Source: a virus
Length of the DNA: 37,272 nt
Reading direction: 5' to 3' (one strand)
IMG/VR virus record: IMGVR_UViG_3300043446_004447
Coordinates: 1-37,272 of that record
The translations under genes and the position numbers were made by a program. Of the stretch, positions 27,049 through 35,574 are shown piece by piece (position 1 is the first letter of the stretch; every line of letters starts with the position of its first letter). The notes under the pieces are model-generated. The model saw only the letters and a program-made list of their open reading frames with translations. It did not search any database and was not told where the DNA came from.

Positions 27049-28934
27049 TAGATCTCACAAACACCAGCGACGCATGCCAAATCCTTTGTTGAAGTGGTCG
27101 TATCAGTTTCTTCTTGGAAATCAATCCAGTTGATGTCAACATTCTGAGTTCCAAGTAGTTCCTTATACTTCGCTTCATCAATTTCTTCGTAAGGTGCTTG
27201 GCGATAAGAACCATTGTCGCGCGGCAAGAATGAAACGCCAGACAACGATGCGATGTTCTTATAAACCCATGCACCAACTTCCATCCATTCATCGTCACCA
27301 ACATATACAGTGATCGATGGTTTATGTTCACACCAGTGATCTTGATAGATCTGCCACAATTCCAACTGCTCAATCGCAGTCATGTCGTGACGAGTCACAG
27401 AGTTCTTTGGTGCTTTCATTGGGAATGAGAACACCCAGTTGCTCTTGCTGTAGAAATCTTCTTCAGCCTTGTATCCCTTGTCAATCATAAACTGAGCAAG
27501 TGGATCCTTCATGTCAGCGCGAACACGACGGATGTAGTATTGCGCATAACGAGGATGAATACCAGAAGCAGAATCAACCAACTGGCTGACCGTTCCTGAT
27601 GGCTTCACACAAGTGATTGAGGCAGACTGAGGAATGCCAAGTGCATCAGCGAATTCCTTGTTCACAGCAACGCATTCTTCACGAATGGCATCAAGTGCGT
27701 CAGCAAGTTTGGCAGATGGCTTGTTCAACAATTTGTTATCGCAAATGCCAGTCAACGAAACGCCAAGCAAACGCTCTTCATCACAGTTATTCTTCCAACG
27801 CTTGTTGATATAGCGGAAGTCTGTGAGTGTTGACTGAAGTGTGCCAATGATTGTAGCCAAACGAGCCTTGCGCTTCAATGAGTCAACATCATCTTCTGCG
27901 CGAACAACGATTTCTGAAAGATTGCAGAACTCAAATGGACGCAAAATGATTTCAGAGCAAGGATTGGTGCCGAACTCATGCTTTGGATCGCGACGACCGT
28001 ACTTGGCAGCAACGGCTTGTGACGCAGCACGCGAGAAGATTCCTCTTTCACCAGACTTTGACATGTATAGAGCATGCCATTCGTTCATGAATGTATCCAT
28101 GTCTACTTGTTTGTCATACACTGCCGATATATTAGCCAACGCTCTCTGACCGTTATGTGTCCACCAATCGCCCGACTTTGCATGACGCAATTGGTCGTCG
28201 TTGAGGTCGGTGAGAGAAATGAGAGCACTACGGCGAACACCACCGCAAACAACAATATCCGCGATTTTACATACGATGTCATGACACTCCAAGGTAGACA
28301 GTTTCCTGCCTCTTGCCTTCTTGAAAATATTGAGAGTGAAATTGATTAGATCAACCAATGGCTCTGGTCCACTCGCACGACCACCAAAGGTTTTAAGTCT
28401 TTCGCCAGCAGGGCGCACTTTGCTCACATCCCACTTTGGAATCTTTCCAGAATACAAAAGAGAAATGATTTCACGAAATGCTGATGCCCAACCAATCTTG
28501 CTGTCGGCAATCACAACAGTTGTATCTGTTTCATGCAATTCTTCTGGAACTTCTGGGAGTTTGTTTGTATAGCGCGACTCAACAGAAAAACCAACGCCAG
28601 TGCCGCACATGAGAATGTACATGATCTCGTCGAATGCTTTTGTATTATCAATGGCAACATATGAGCAATTGTAACCAGCGACTTGATCCTTTTCAAGAGC
28701 AGGACCAGCAGTCATCAAGCAACGCATTGATGGCATAACTTCAAGATTCAAAATGGCAGCGCGCAATTCTTCCCACGGAACTTGCTTATTGTCATTTGTC
28801 TTGTTCTTAAAATAACTGATATAACGATCTACTGTTTCGTCCCAAGTTTCACGACGACCTAGTTCGTCACTGAAACGGGCATAGCGGGAAATGTGAATGA
28901 AATCTTGATAGATTGTGGGAAGTCGAGTTGCCAT
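27048..28934 (-). CDS. nrdJ: Adenosylcobalamin-dependent (class II) ribonucleotide reductase
   Basis: 628 aa. Monomeric RTPR-type enzyme that reduces ribonucleotides for DNA synthesis. C90 (YNCSY) and C337 (FEFCNLSE) are the redox pair, C326 in NPCSEI is the thiyl-radical cysteine, and C621/C626 (ACVAGVCEI) form the C-terminal shuttle. CGGVRRSALI and KPSGTVSQLVDSASGIHPRYAQYYIRR are further signatures. It is somewhat shorter than the roughly 740-aa bacterial enzyme. Activity needs coenzyme B12 from the host, so the host must make or import cobalamin. A thioredoxin lies directly upstream. AAGGAG precedes the ATG. Confidence 0.95.
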   Translation of the reverse strand: MATRLPTIYQDFIHISRYARFSDELGRRETWDETVDRYISYFKNKTNDNKQVPWEELRAAILNLEVMPSMRCLMTAGPALEKDQVAGYNCSYVAIDNTKAFDEIMYILMCGTGVGFSVESRYTNKLPEVPEELHETDTTVVIADSKIGWASAFREIISLLYSGKIPKWDVSKVRPAGERLKTFGGRASGPEPLVDLINFTLNIFKKARGRKLSTLECHDIVCKIADIVVCGGVRRSALISLTDLNDDQLRHAKSGDWWTHNGQRALANISAVYDKQVDMDTFMNEWHALYMSKSGERGIFSRAASQAVAAKYGRRDPKHEFGTNPCSEIILRPFEFCNLSEIVVRAEDDVDSLKRKARLATIIGTLQSTLTDFRYINKRWKNNCDEERLLGVSLTGICDNKLLNKPSAKLADALDAIREECVAVNKEFADALGIPQSASITCVKPSGTVSQLVDSASGIHPRYAQYYIRRVRADMKDPLAQFMIDKGYKAEEDFYSKSNWVFSFPMKAPKNSVTRHDMTAIEQLELWQIYQDHWCEHKPSITVYVGDDEWMEVGAWVYKNIASLSGVSFLPRDNGSYRQAPYEEIDEAKYKELLGTQNVDINWIDFQEETDTTTSTKDLACVAGVCEI

Positions 28935-28957
28935 CTAATTGCTCCTTATTCTTTTAA

Positions 28958-29221
28958 TTAACCGTTTAAAAACTTTTCTACAATTTCTTTCGAATCTTTT
29001 CCTGGTGTTCCAGGAACGCCTGGAAGTCGACGAATTTCGACACCATCTTCCAACATCACCATCAATGGCACACCACGAACTTTATATTCTATCGCAAGTT
29101 CCCTATTGGTGTCAACATCAACCTCTTCAATTTCAACATCAGTTTCAATTGTAGAAAGAATTTTTGACATCATTTTACATGGACCGCACCAAGATGCAGA
29201 AAATTTAAGAACTTTTTTCAT
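28958..29221 (-). CDS. Thioredoxin
   Basis: 87 aa, compact. SASWCGPCKMM holds the redox pair C12/C15. VDVDTNRELAIEYKVRGVPL contains the cis-Pro (GVP). It is likely the electron donor for the class II reductase just downstream. AGGAG lies six bases before the ATG. Confidence 0.93.
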   Translation of the reverse strand: MKKVLKFSASWCGPCKMMSKILSTIETDVEIEEVDVDTNRELAIEYKVRGVPLMVMLEDGVEIRRLPGVPGTPGKDSKEIVEKFLNG

Positions 29222-29224
29222 GTA

Positions 29225-29884
29225 CTACTCCTGTGCGATGAATTGTGTAGAAAGGGGGAATACCTCAGCGATAACTTTAGCACACTCTTTAGCAATTTGC
29301 ATATGCTCAAGTTGAGTGCCGTTTCCGCTTCGGAGTTGTATATAGTGAATCCATGATCTTAATGTACCACTCATATACATGCGTGACATCGTCAACCCTT
29401 CAGGCAAAATCGCTCTGGCTTGTTCCTTCGCGATCCCGTTTTTTAACGCCCAAGTGTAGTCTTTTTTGACCTGTTCGATGAGTGCTCGCTGACGATTTTC
29501 CCATTCAAACTGCAACATAACATCGTTTGTTGGAATAGAATTTTGTCTATTTTTTTCATCTTGTAGACGAGCCTGGCGTGTTTGAAACGCTAGATCTTGA
29601 GTTGGATCAGCATATCGTTGTGAAAACTCTTGAAAACTAAACGAACGGTGCCTCAGAATCTGACGAGCAATGTCTCTTGTTGTTTCAATTTCAAGACACA
29701 TTGACGCCATTTCCAATGGTGACCAGTGCTGATGCTTGATCAAATACTTGATCAGTTTCTCAGATGTTTCATTATTCATTTGGTTCGAAGGGTTGGACAC
29801 TCTTGCGCAAAAAGCAACAAGGTCCGTTGGTGTGTCCAACCCCTCAAGAACTGGTTTCGAATAAGATATCAATCGTATGTGCAT
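29225..29884 (-). CDS. thyX: Flavin-dependent thymidylate synthase ThyX
   Basis: 219 aa. RHRSFSFQEFSQRY at residues 78-91 is the ThyX signature RHRxxSxxxxSxRY. HWSPLEMASMCLEI, LPEGLTMSRMYMSGTLRSWIHY and HMQIAKECAKVI complete the fold. It makes dTMP from dUMP with FAD, NADPH and methylene-tetrahydrofolate. Its start lies within the last 16 bases of the halogenase gene, and it is three bases from thioredoxin. Together with nrdJ it forms a nucleotide-supply block. Confidence 0.96.
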   Translation of the reverse strand: MHIRLISYSKPVLEGLDTPTDLVAFCARVSNPSNQMNNETSEKLIKYLIKHQHWSPLEMASMCLEIETTRDIARQILRHRSFSFQEFSQRYADPTQDLAFQTRQARLQDEKNRQNSIPTNDVMLQFEWENRQRALIEQVKKDYTWALKNGIAKEQARAILPEGLTMSRMYMSGTLRSWIHYIQLRSGNGTQLEHMQIAKECAKVIAEVFPLSTQFIAQE

Positions 29885-31419
29885 ACTCGCTCCAAATAAT
29901 CTCTATGGTCTAGAACATATGGTTCAATAAAATCTGTATATTCCTTCAAATCATTATAAACTTTAGCATATTTCTCATTGAGGTTGTTCTGCTGACAATA
30001 TTTTATAGCGCGATCTTTAAACCAGTTATTACCAATAATTTTAGAAACAAGGGCTGGTTCTTCAAATTGCGAGATATTATAAAATGCTTTATAATTGAAC
30101 TCTTCTTGTACAAATCCAGCCTCATATGCTTCTCGAAACACAGGTGGGCGATTTTCCACATTCTTATAATATTTCCAAAACTCAGTATCATTTCTATTAT
30201 TAACATAATGTGAAAAAATCTCACACACAGAAGATCCTTCTATTCGTTTTCTGTTTTTATGATTAACACTGCTCTTAAATTCTTCTGAGGCAGAGCCACT
30301 AAAGTCAAAGGCTTCCTTAACGAAGCCTTCGCTCAAATCCCGCATAGTTGTAGAAACTAAAGTTAAATTTGTAGCAGCCATTGGCTCTAAAAAATTTGAT
30401 GATAATCCAAGAGCAATACAATTACTGATAAATATATTTTCAAAAAAGCCAGTTTTAAATCTAAAGAAATTAACTAATTCAATTTTATGTCCAAGTTTTT
30501 CCTCAACTTCTTGGATTGCCTGTTCCTTGGTGATATAATTACTATCATACACATATCCACATCCATATCGCTTTTGAGTTGGAACTTTGAACATCCAACC
30601 ATATTTCATAGCAGTTGCTTGAGTATATGTTGGTATTTGTTTATCTGTTGGTAAAAAAAACGGAATTGCAGAATCAACAGTCAAATACTTACTATAGTCT
30701 ATCCAATTAGCGTTTAAATGTTTACCAATAATTAATCTAGCAAAACCTGTACAATCAAAAACAAAATCCACTTTATGGATTCTACCTTTATCATCTTCAA
30801 CGCTTTCAATTGGATAATGACCATTAATTTTTATGATCTTACCTTCATGTCGAATAACACCGCGATTCTCAGCCTTTTTTCGAAAAAATTTCGCTGTTAA
30901 TTTAGCATTAATATTGTAGGTTGATCCTTGGATTCGCATAAATGTGCTACTGAACTCATCGTCAATTTGTATTACTGGAACTTTGTTTTCTAGAGCAAAT
31001 TTATGCACTCCCACTTTATTGGGATCAATGTTATTAGCATAACAATATAAAAGATAATCAGGTACATTTTCCCGAGAAAGTATTTCAGAATTACGACCCC
31101 ATGGAATCCTGTTTGTATCTCTACTGCAAAGCCAAGGAGTAAAGGTGCTTAAATATGAACTATTTGGAAAATCCCAGTCATCAAATTTTATTGATGTTTT
31201 AATTGTTGCATCTGTCTCTCTTATGAATTCTCGTACATCAATATTAATAAAATTTAACATTTCTGAAAATGTCGAGGTTGTTGATTCTCCAGCACCAATA
31301 ATTCCAATTTCCTCGCTTTCAATAAGTTCCACGCTTAAATTTGGATTTATTCTTTTGCAATAAAGAGCAGCCATCCACCCTGCGGCACCACCACCTACAA
31401 TGAGAACTCGTTTGGACAT
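29869..31419 (-). CDS. FAD-dependent tryptophan-halogenase-like enzyme
   Basis: 516 aa. IVGGGAAGWMAALY (7-20) binds FAD, GIIGAGESTTSTF (39-51) is the GxGExT region, and K74 (ATIKTSIKFDDW) sits where the catalytic Lys of PrnA/RebH is expected. DCTGFARL is present. The flavin-halogenase WxWxIP motif is changed to WMFKVP (W274-P279). T4-like cyanophages carry similar proteins without known chemistry. Halogenation of an indole, another aromatic ring, or plain oxygenation are possible. It sits between peroxiredoxin and thyX; no dedicated flavin reductase is in the window. Confidence 0.88.
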   Translation of the reverse strand: MSKRVLIVGGGAAGWMAALYCKRINPNLSVELIESEEIGIIGAGESTTSTFSEMLNFINIDVREFIRETDATIKTSIKFDDWDFPNSSYLSTFTPWLCSRDTNRIPWGRNSEILSRENVPDYLLYCYANNIDPNKVGVHKFALENKVPVIQIDDEFSSTFMRIQGSTYNINAKLTAKFFRKKAENRGVIRHEGKIIKINGHYPIESVEDDKGRIHKVDFVFDCTGFARLIIGKHLNANWIDYSKYLTVDSAIPFFLPTDKQIPTYTQATAMKYGWMFKVPTQKRYGCGYVYDSNYITKEQAIQEVEEKLGHKIELVNFFRFKTGFFENIFISNCIALGLSSNFLEPMAATNLTLVSTTMRDLSEGFVKEAFDFSGSASEEFKSSVNHKNRKRIEGSSVCEIFSHYVNNRNDTEFWKYYKNVENRPPVFREAYEAGFVQEEFNYKAFYNISQFEEPALVSKIIGNNWFKDRAIKYCQQNNLNEKYAKVYNDLKEYTDFIEPYVLDHRDYLERVCTYD

Positions 31420-31422
31420 TGA

Positions 31423-31968
31423 TTACGGATTTTGCTGAAGCCAAGCCAATACCGTTTCTGGCGAAGATTCACCATAAGGATCAGTTGCGCAGTTGTCTTC
31501 GTATCCTGGTTCAACGAACATCTTTTCGATGACGCCATTCTTTACAACTGCAGCATAACGCCAAGAGCGAACACCAAAGCCAAGATTATCTTTCTTGACA
31601 AGCATCTTCATCTTCTTGGTGAACAAGCCACTGCCGTCAGGAATCACTTTGACATTTTGCAGATTCTGCGCCTTTGCCCATGCATTCATTACAAATGAAT
31701 CATTGACAGACAAGCAATAGATTTCTTTAATTCCGCACTTTTGAAATTCTGCGAAATTCTTTTCGTAACCTGGCAACTGAAAAGTCGAACAGGTTGGTGT
31801 AAATGCACCTGGCAATGAGAAAAGAACAACGCGCTTGCGCTTGAACAAGTCCTTGCTCTTTACATCTTCCCAACGATATGGATTATCACCACCGACAGAT
31901 TCATCACGAACACGAGTCTTGAAAACTACATTTTGTGGGACTTTCTTTCCTTCCAATTCATGCGACAT
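31423..31968 (-). CDS. Peroxiredoxin (Prx5-like)
   Basis: 181 aa. LFSLPGAFTPTCSTFQLPGY holds the peroxidatic C60. C78 (KCGIKE) and C155 (DNCATD) are possible resolving cysteines. It reduces peroxides using thioredoxin or glutathione; the window has a thioredoxin gene. Its neighbour, the FAD-dependent halogenase, and the 2OG oxygenases can produce peroxide, so protection is a plausible role. GGAG is upstream of the ATG. Confidence 0.93.
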   Translation of the reverse strand: MSHELEGKKVPQNVVFKTRVRDESVGGDNPYRWEDVKSKDLFKRKRVVLFSLPGAFTPTCSTFQLPGYEKNFAEFQKCGIKEIYCLSVNDSFVMNAWAKAQNLQNVKVIPDGSGLFTKKMKMLVKKDNLGFGVRSWRYAAVVKNGVIEKMFVEPGYEDNCATDPYGESSPETVLAWLQQNP

Positions 31969-31980
31969 AATAATACTCCT

Positions 31981-32235
31981 TTATACTTCAACATCAAGAA
32001 TTAATTGTTTTCTTCTAACTTCTTTCGTACCCTTTTGCGCAGCAAGTGCCATGGCGCGATTGTACGCATCATTGTACTCTGGGTATTTGCTGTCATCGAA
32101 CCACCACCAACCATCAATGAAATATTGCGCAGGTCTCTGATATTCAACATACCAAAGACCGTTGTGAAATTGCAATCTTACTTTTTTAATTGGATGGATG
32201 ATTACTTCCAAACCAAGATCTGAGATGTCAGTCAT
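31981..32235 (-). CDS. Hypothetical protein, 84 aa
   Basis: MTDISDLGLEVIIHPIKKVR, WYVEYQRPAQYFIDGWWWFD and DAYNRAMALAAQKGTKEVRR. Small alpha/beta protein with many aromatics; the role is not known. It follows the primase stop by one base and precedes the peroxiredoxin. Confidence 0.7.
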   Translation of the reverse strand: MTDISDLGLEVIIHPIKKVRLQFHNGLWYVEYQRPAQYFIDGWWWFDDSKYPEYNDAYNRAMALAAQKGTKEVRRKQLILDVEV

Positions 32236-32236
32236 A

Positions 32237-33313
32237 TCAGCACCTTTTCCAATGCGTAAACTTCAACTTGGCAGTTAAGCCACTGAAGGTATTGTTATCT
32301 ATAATAGTCTTTATCTCTTCAGATGTCAAACCATTTTGTATCATTTCATTCACATCTTTCCCCTTCACTGATTCGGGAAAGAGACAAACTTTGTATCCCT
32401 TGTCAATAGACTTTTCAATCTGCTTTACAATGTCTTTGTTTCTTGGCTCATTATCATAAACCAGAACAACATCTAGGTCTGGAAGAATTGCTGCCACACC
32501 GCCCAAATTGCTATCACCACTGGCAATGCTATTCTTGACAAAATAAGAATCAAACTGTCCTTCAAGGACATAGACGGTCTTTTGTTTATCGAGGCGATGC
32601 AATCCGAACAATTTCTTCTCATCTGACAACTTTACCGTAACATATCGTATCTTGGTATCGGACAATGCTCTTCCTGCGACATTCGTAATCTCACCTTTCT
32701 CGTTTGTATAGAAAAGCACAATACGATCGTCGTTAGGAATATCTTCCTTACCGTGATCTGGGAATTCTGCGTCGAGGAAATCCTTGAAGTACGGAATGTA
32801 TAGAATCTCATTCCAATACTTTTCTGGGATACCTCTCTTTTTTATATAGTCTTTGGCGTAGTGCCCATCGGGTAAAAGTTCTATACCACAATGTGTAAAG
32901 GCGTCCCATCTTTTCGCCACTGGTCCAGATTCCTCTTGATCTCCTCTGGTGTCGTTACCAGCAGACTGGAATCTTGCAAAAGCGTTTCCTTTAAGTTCGT
33001 CGAATTTGGGTTTTTTGTAGTTATGGTTTCCCGTCTCGCCGCCTGCATATCTTTCAAGCGCGTACTGTCGATAGACTGTTCCATCAACATCCTGTAGAAA
33101 TCTTGCGAAGGTTGTTGATTTGCCGCAGTTGTGGCAGATATAGAAGTAGTCATTACTCTTCCTGTAGATGTATCCGCGAGCCTTGATCTTGTTTTTCTTA
33201 GAGTCTCCACAGTACACGCACCTGAAGTTATAGAGATCGGTGTTCTTTTGCTTGAAGAGTTCTAGTTTGCTAGAAACAAATCCCAAAAATTTGCGATCAA
33301 TATACACACTCAT
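32237..33313 (-). CDS. DNA primase, T4 gp61-like
   Basis: 358 aa. Zinc-binding cysteines C32, C35, C60 and C63 (RCVYCGDS, YICHNCGK) start the protein. A Toprim core follows: VYVLEGQFDSYFVKN (about 243-257), LVYDNEPRNKDIVKQ and KGKDVNEMI. This is the bacteriophage primase layout (zinc finger plus Toprim). In T4, gp61 works with the gp41 helicase, which is not in this window. ATGA overlap with the upstream oxygenase. Confidence 0.9.
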   Translation of the reverse strand: MSVYIDRKFLGFVSSKLELFKQKNTDLYNFRCVYCGDSKKNKIKARGYIYRKSNDYFYICHNCGKSTTFARFLQDVDGTVYRQYALERYAGGETGNHNYKKPKFDELKGNAFARFQSAGNDTRGDQEESGPVAKRWDAFTHCGIELLPDGHYAKDYIKKRGIPEKYWNEILYIPYFKDFLDAEFPDHGKEDIPNDDRIVLFYTNEKGEITNVAGRALSDTKIRYVTVKLSDEKKLFGLHRLDKQKTVYVLEGQFDSYFVKNSIASGDSNLGGVAAILPDLDVVLVYDNEPRNKDIVKQIEKSIDKGYKVCLFPESVKGKDVNEMIQNGLTSEEIKTIIDNNTFSGLTAKLKFTHWKRC

Positions 33314-33894
33314 ACATATTTATAGATCATATTAATAACAATTCTAGGTTTGTCTTCAATTTTAGGATAAGATCCAGCATGTAGAATATCAGAATTAAAC
33401 AAAACTCCAGTTCCCTTTTTAGGGGAACATTTTTCAACTAGTTTATTGTTTTTATTAAAAAAGAAAGTGTCACCAGAACTATCATTTACATAATATAAAA
33501 AACTTACATATGCTGGTGCATCAGTATCGTTATGCGGAAAGGCAATACTATCTGTGTTAGAATGAATAAACATATTCATTAACATCTTTTTTAATTCAAC
33601 AGGTTTCCCTATACAATTTGATACAACAAAATCTTTTAGCGGATAGAAAAATTGTTTTATTATTTGAGGGTTTATTTGTTCAGTAGATGGAAATAGACTT
33701 GTCGCATACCAATACTTATCAAAAATATTCAATCCATCAATTTCATCACCAAAAGCATATTTTTTGCGTATGAGTTCTTGCTGTCTAGGAGAATGTGTGC
33801 CTGCTTTGTACTCCCATCGTATGTACTGGGAATATGCAATCTTTTCTATGCTTTCTACAAGATCTCTGGGAATATTGTCATATCGTTCAATCAT
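33310..33894 (-). CDS. 2OG-Fe(II) oxygenase 5
   Basis: 194 aa. FPHNDTDAPAYVSFLYYVND gives HxD iron ligands (H121, D123). GTGVLFNSDILHAGSYP supplies the distal H172, and DKPRIVINMIYK the 2-oxoglutarate Arg (R184). This complete set is the best preserved of the five oxygenases, together with the one at 12306-12848. The substrate is unknown. It precedes primase with an ATGA junction, so the two are translated together. Confidence 0.87.
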   Translation of the reverse strand: MIERYDNIPRDLVESIEKIAYSQYIRWEYKAGTHSPRQQELIRKKYAFGDEIDGLNIFDKYWYATSLFPSTEQINPQIIKQFFYPLKDFVVSNCIGKPVELKKMLMNMFIHSNTDSIAFPHNDTDAPAYVSFLYYVNDSSGDTFFFNKNNKLVEKCSPKKGTGVLFNSDILHAGSYPKIEDKPRIVINMIYKYV

Positions 33895-33930
33895 TCACAT
33901 ACTCTATAACAAAATGTCTAAAAAGTAAAG

Positions 33931-34284
33931 TTATTTGAACATCCGTGAGATCATCCAACTCACAACCGCAGCACCACCCATTACAATCCAACGCCAGCGA
34001 TTGAGTTCGTCGATCTTCTTGTTTTCGACTTCGTGTTGACGGCGCATGTCCTCGCGCAATGCTTTGATCTCTTGCATCAAAGAATTTTCAACATCTTCTA
34101 TTTTCTTGTAGACATCGCGCAAGTCTTCATTTGTATCTTGGCGACGATCTTCGATCTGCTTTTCCATCTTATCCAGTGTGGAATCGAATTTGCCATAGAT
34201 GACGGTGAAGAAACTTACTTTCTCCCTCATCGCAGCAACTTCTGTTTCTAGTTTATTGATTTTATCTTCGAAGTCAACCATCAT
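33931..34284 (-). CDS. Coiled-coil protein with C-terminal membrane anchor
   Basis: 117 aa. Two heptad-rich stretches (DKINKLETEVAAMREKVSFF and KKIEDVENSLMQEIKALREDM) are followed by a tail anchor WRWIVMGGAAVVSWMISRMF at about residues 97-116. I recall this type from T4-like cyanophages, in the neighbourhood of lysis and tail genes. The function is unknown. The ATG overlaps the upstream stop (ATGA). Confidence 0.75.
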   Translation of the reverse strand: MMVDFEDKINKLETEVAAMREKVSFFTVIYGKFDSTLDKMEKQIEDRRQDTNEDLRDVYKKIEDVENSLMQEIKALREDMRRQHEVENKKIDELNRWRWIVMGGAAVVSWMISRMFK

Positions 34285-34466
34285 CGTTCCATCGTAGTGC
34301 TTTCAAATTTCCAATATTTCTTGTGTCGATCGCGAACTATTTCATCACTCACGACATCCGTCCAAATATTTGGAAAGATTCCATGCACAAACAAGATAAA
34401 AGCCCATCGCCAAGCGCGAATTAAATGGCGAAAATATCCAATATTATTATCCTTGAGGTGGGACAC
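34281..34466 (-). CDS. DUF6356-like small membrane protein
   Basis: About 61 aa from the GTG at 34466 (VSHLKDNNIGYFRHLIRAWR...), with HGIFPNIWTDVVSDEI following a membrane helix WAFILFVHGIF. Similar cyanophage proteins open 'M..HL.eN..gYw.H', which favours this start. An ATG at 34511 would add 15 residues but overlap the lipoprotein gene by 65 bases. The family has no known role, though its place next to spanins suggests the lysis region. Confidence 0.65.
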   Translation of the reverse strand: MSHLKDNNIGYFRHLIRAWRWAFILFVHGIFPNIWTDVVSDEIVRDRHKKYWKFESTTMER

Positions 34467-34644
34467 TTTGCTCTGCCTTTGGTGGCGCAGCAGGATTTGC
34501 TGGCGGAACAATTGTCTTTAAAGGTTTTGGTGCATGCATCAAATCAGGTGGTGGAGATGGCATCTCAATTTTAGGAACCAATCTCGTCAGCGGATTTGCG
34601 CATCCAGCAAGCAATAGTAAACAAACAGTGATTAAGTATTTCAT
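34447..34644 (-). CDS. o-spanin-like proline-rich outer-membrane lipoprotein
   Basis: 65 aa. MKYLITVCLLLLAGCANPLT has a signal peptide with lipobox LAGC (Cys15). The mature part is Pro-rich (MPSPPPDLMHAPKPLKTIVP, PPANPAAPPKAEQS), as in Rz1-type o-spanins. It follows the i-spanin candidate with a TAATG junction, the standard separate-gene arrangement. The pair would fuse the inner and outer membranes in the last step of lysis. Confidence 0.8.
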   Translation of the reverse strand: MKYLITVCLLLLAGCANPLTRLVPKIEMPSPPPDLMHAPKPLKTIVPPANPAAPPKAEQSVPPQG

Positions 34645-35195
34645 TAGCCACCTTCCTTCTTTTTCCACGGCATAGCAGGAAGTTTAATATCTAATCCACG
34701 ATCAGCATTCTGCTTGTCAACAGATGCTTTCGTTTCAATAATCCAAGACTGCAACGAGACTAACTGTTGAGCATTTTGCAGACATACAGAATAGTTTGAA
34801 AGAACTGTCCCGAGAGCCTGGTTATCACGAACAATTGAATCTTCGCTATTACCGACTTTATCTGGATCAAGTTGCTCACCTTGTACGCTCGCATCGTGCA
34901 AATAAACCCAACCGTTGGTTAGATTATACTTGCCTTGCACTTTGGTTTCTGCAGCATCGCGATAAATTGTTTCTTTTTCTTTGACAACTTTAATCTTGTC
35001 AACATACTCAGTTACAACTTTCTCTTTGATGTTATTTTGTTCCTTTTCGAGTTCAATCTTCAACTGCTCTGCTTCGTTCGCAGCCTGTTGAATCATGACC
35101 TCACCTTGCGCTGTCCCTTTTTTATAGCCAGCACCAAAAGCACCGCCAACTACAAAAACCACTGCAAGGATTTTATATGGTAATGGTATAAGCAT
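34644..35195 (-). CDS. i-spanin-like inner-membrane protein (Rz type)
   Basis: 183 aa. One N-terminal transmembrane helix (about 5-24, PYKILAVVFVVGGAFGAGY), then a periplasmic coiled coil (EAEQLKIELEKEQNNIKEKV, DKIKVVKEKETIYRDAAE). The C-terminal part has a few Cys/Gly and ends KKEGG. The topology and the adjacent Pro-rich lipoprotein make this the i-spanin. No endolysin gene is in the window. Confidence 0.78.
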   Translation of the reverse strand: MLIPLPYKILAVVFVVGGAFGAGYKKGTAQGEVMIQQAANEAEQLKIELEKEQNNIKEKVVTEYVDKIKVVKEKETIYRDAAETKVQGKYNLTNGWVYLHDASVQGEQLDPDKVGNSEDSIVRDNQALGTVLSNYSVCLQNAQQLVSLQSWIIETKASVDKQNADRGLDIKLPAMPWKKKEGG

Positions 35196-35198
35196 GAT

Positions 35199-35366
35199 TT
35201 ATTCCTTTGGCCAAACTCCTGCTTCTACAATATCATTGAGCCAAATACTCGCGCCAATGAAGGCAGAGTATAGTGATCCAAAAATACGAGAGAGGAATAA
35301 GAAGAACTCCGCAATCCACATTAACAAATAGATAAACGGAGTTGCAAGTGATGCAAAAATATACAT
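35199..35366 (-). CDS. Small membrane protein, 55 aa
   Basis: MYIFASLATPFIYLLMWIAE continues with FFLFLSRIFGSLYSAFIGAS. One long or two short membrane segments, then a short tail DIVEAGVWPKE. Position and size make it a holin or antiholin candidate. It starts at a TAATG junction with the upstream EF-hand-like gene and ends three bases before the i-spanin. Confidence 0.65.
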   Translation of the reverse strand: MYIFASLATPFIYLLMWIAEFFLFLSRIFGSLYSAFIGASIWLNDIVEAGVWPKE

Positions 35367-35572
35367 TACTCTGCCTTCTTCTTACGAGCCTTCTTCACTT
35401 TTTCAACTGCCTTTTCGCCGCCAGCCTTTACATCAGCAGCGACTTCTTTAGCAGCAATCACAACATCTTGAGCATCGACTTTGCCATCGCCGTTTTTGTC
35501 TGGGGCTTGAACCATTTTCCAAACAAGAACAACTGCTGCAACCAATAGTAGAACTACAATTACTGTACCCAT
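35366..35572 (-). CDS. Membrane-anchored protein with an EF-hand-like loop, 68 aa
   Basis: N-terminal transmembrane helix (MGTVIVVLLLVAAVVLVWKM), then DKNGDGKVDAQD, a 12-residue loop that fits the EF-hand/dockerin calcium consensus (D-x-N-x-D-G-x-x-D-x-x-D), then a Lys/Ala-rich helix ending KKARKKKAE. The ATG at 35572 has GAGG at good spacing; an ATG two codons upstream is too close to it. Calcium binding is likely; its use is unknown. Confidence 0.7.
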   Translation of the reverse strand: MGTVIVVLLLVAAVVLVWKMVQAPDKNGDGKVDAQDVVIAAKEVAADVKAGGEKAVEKVKKARKKKAE

Positions 35573-35574
35573 TG

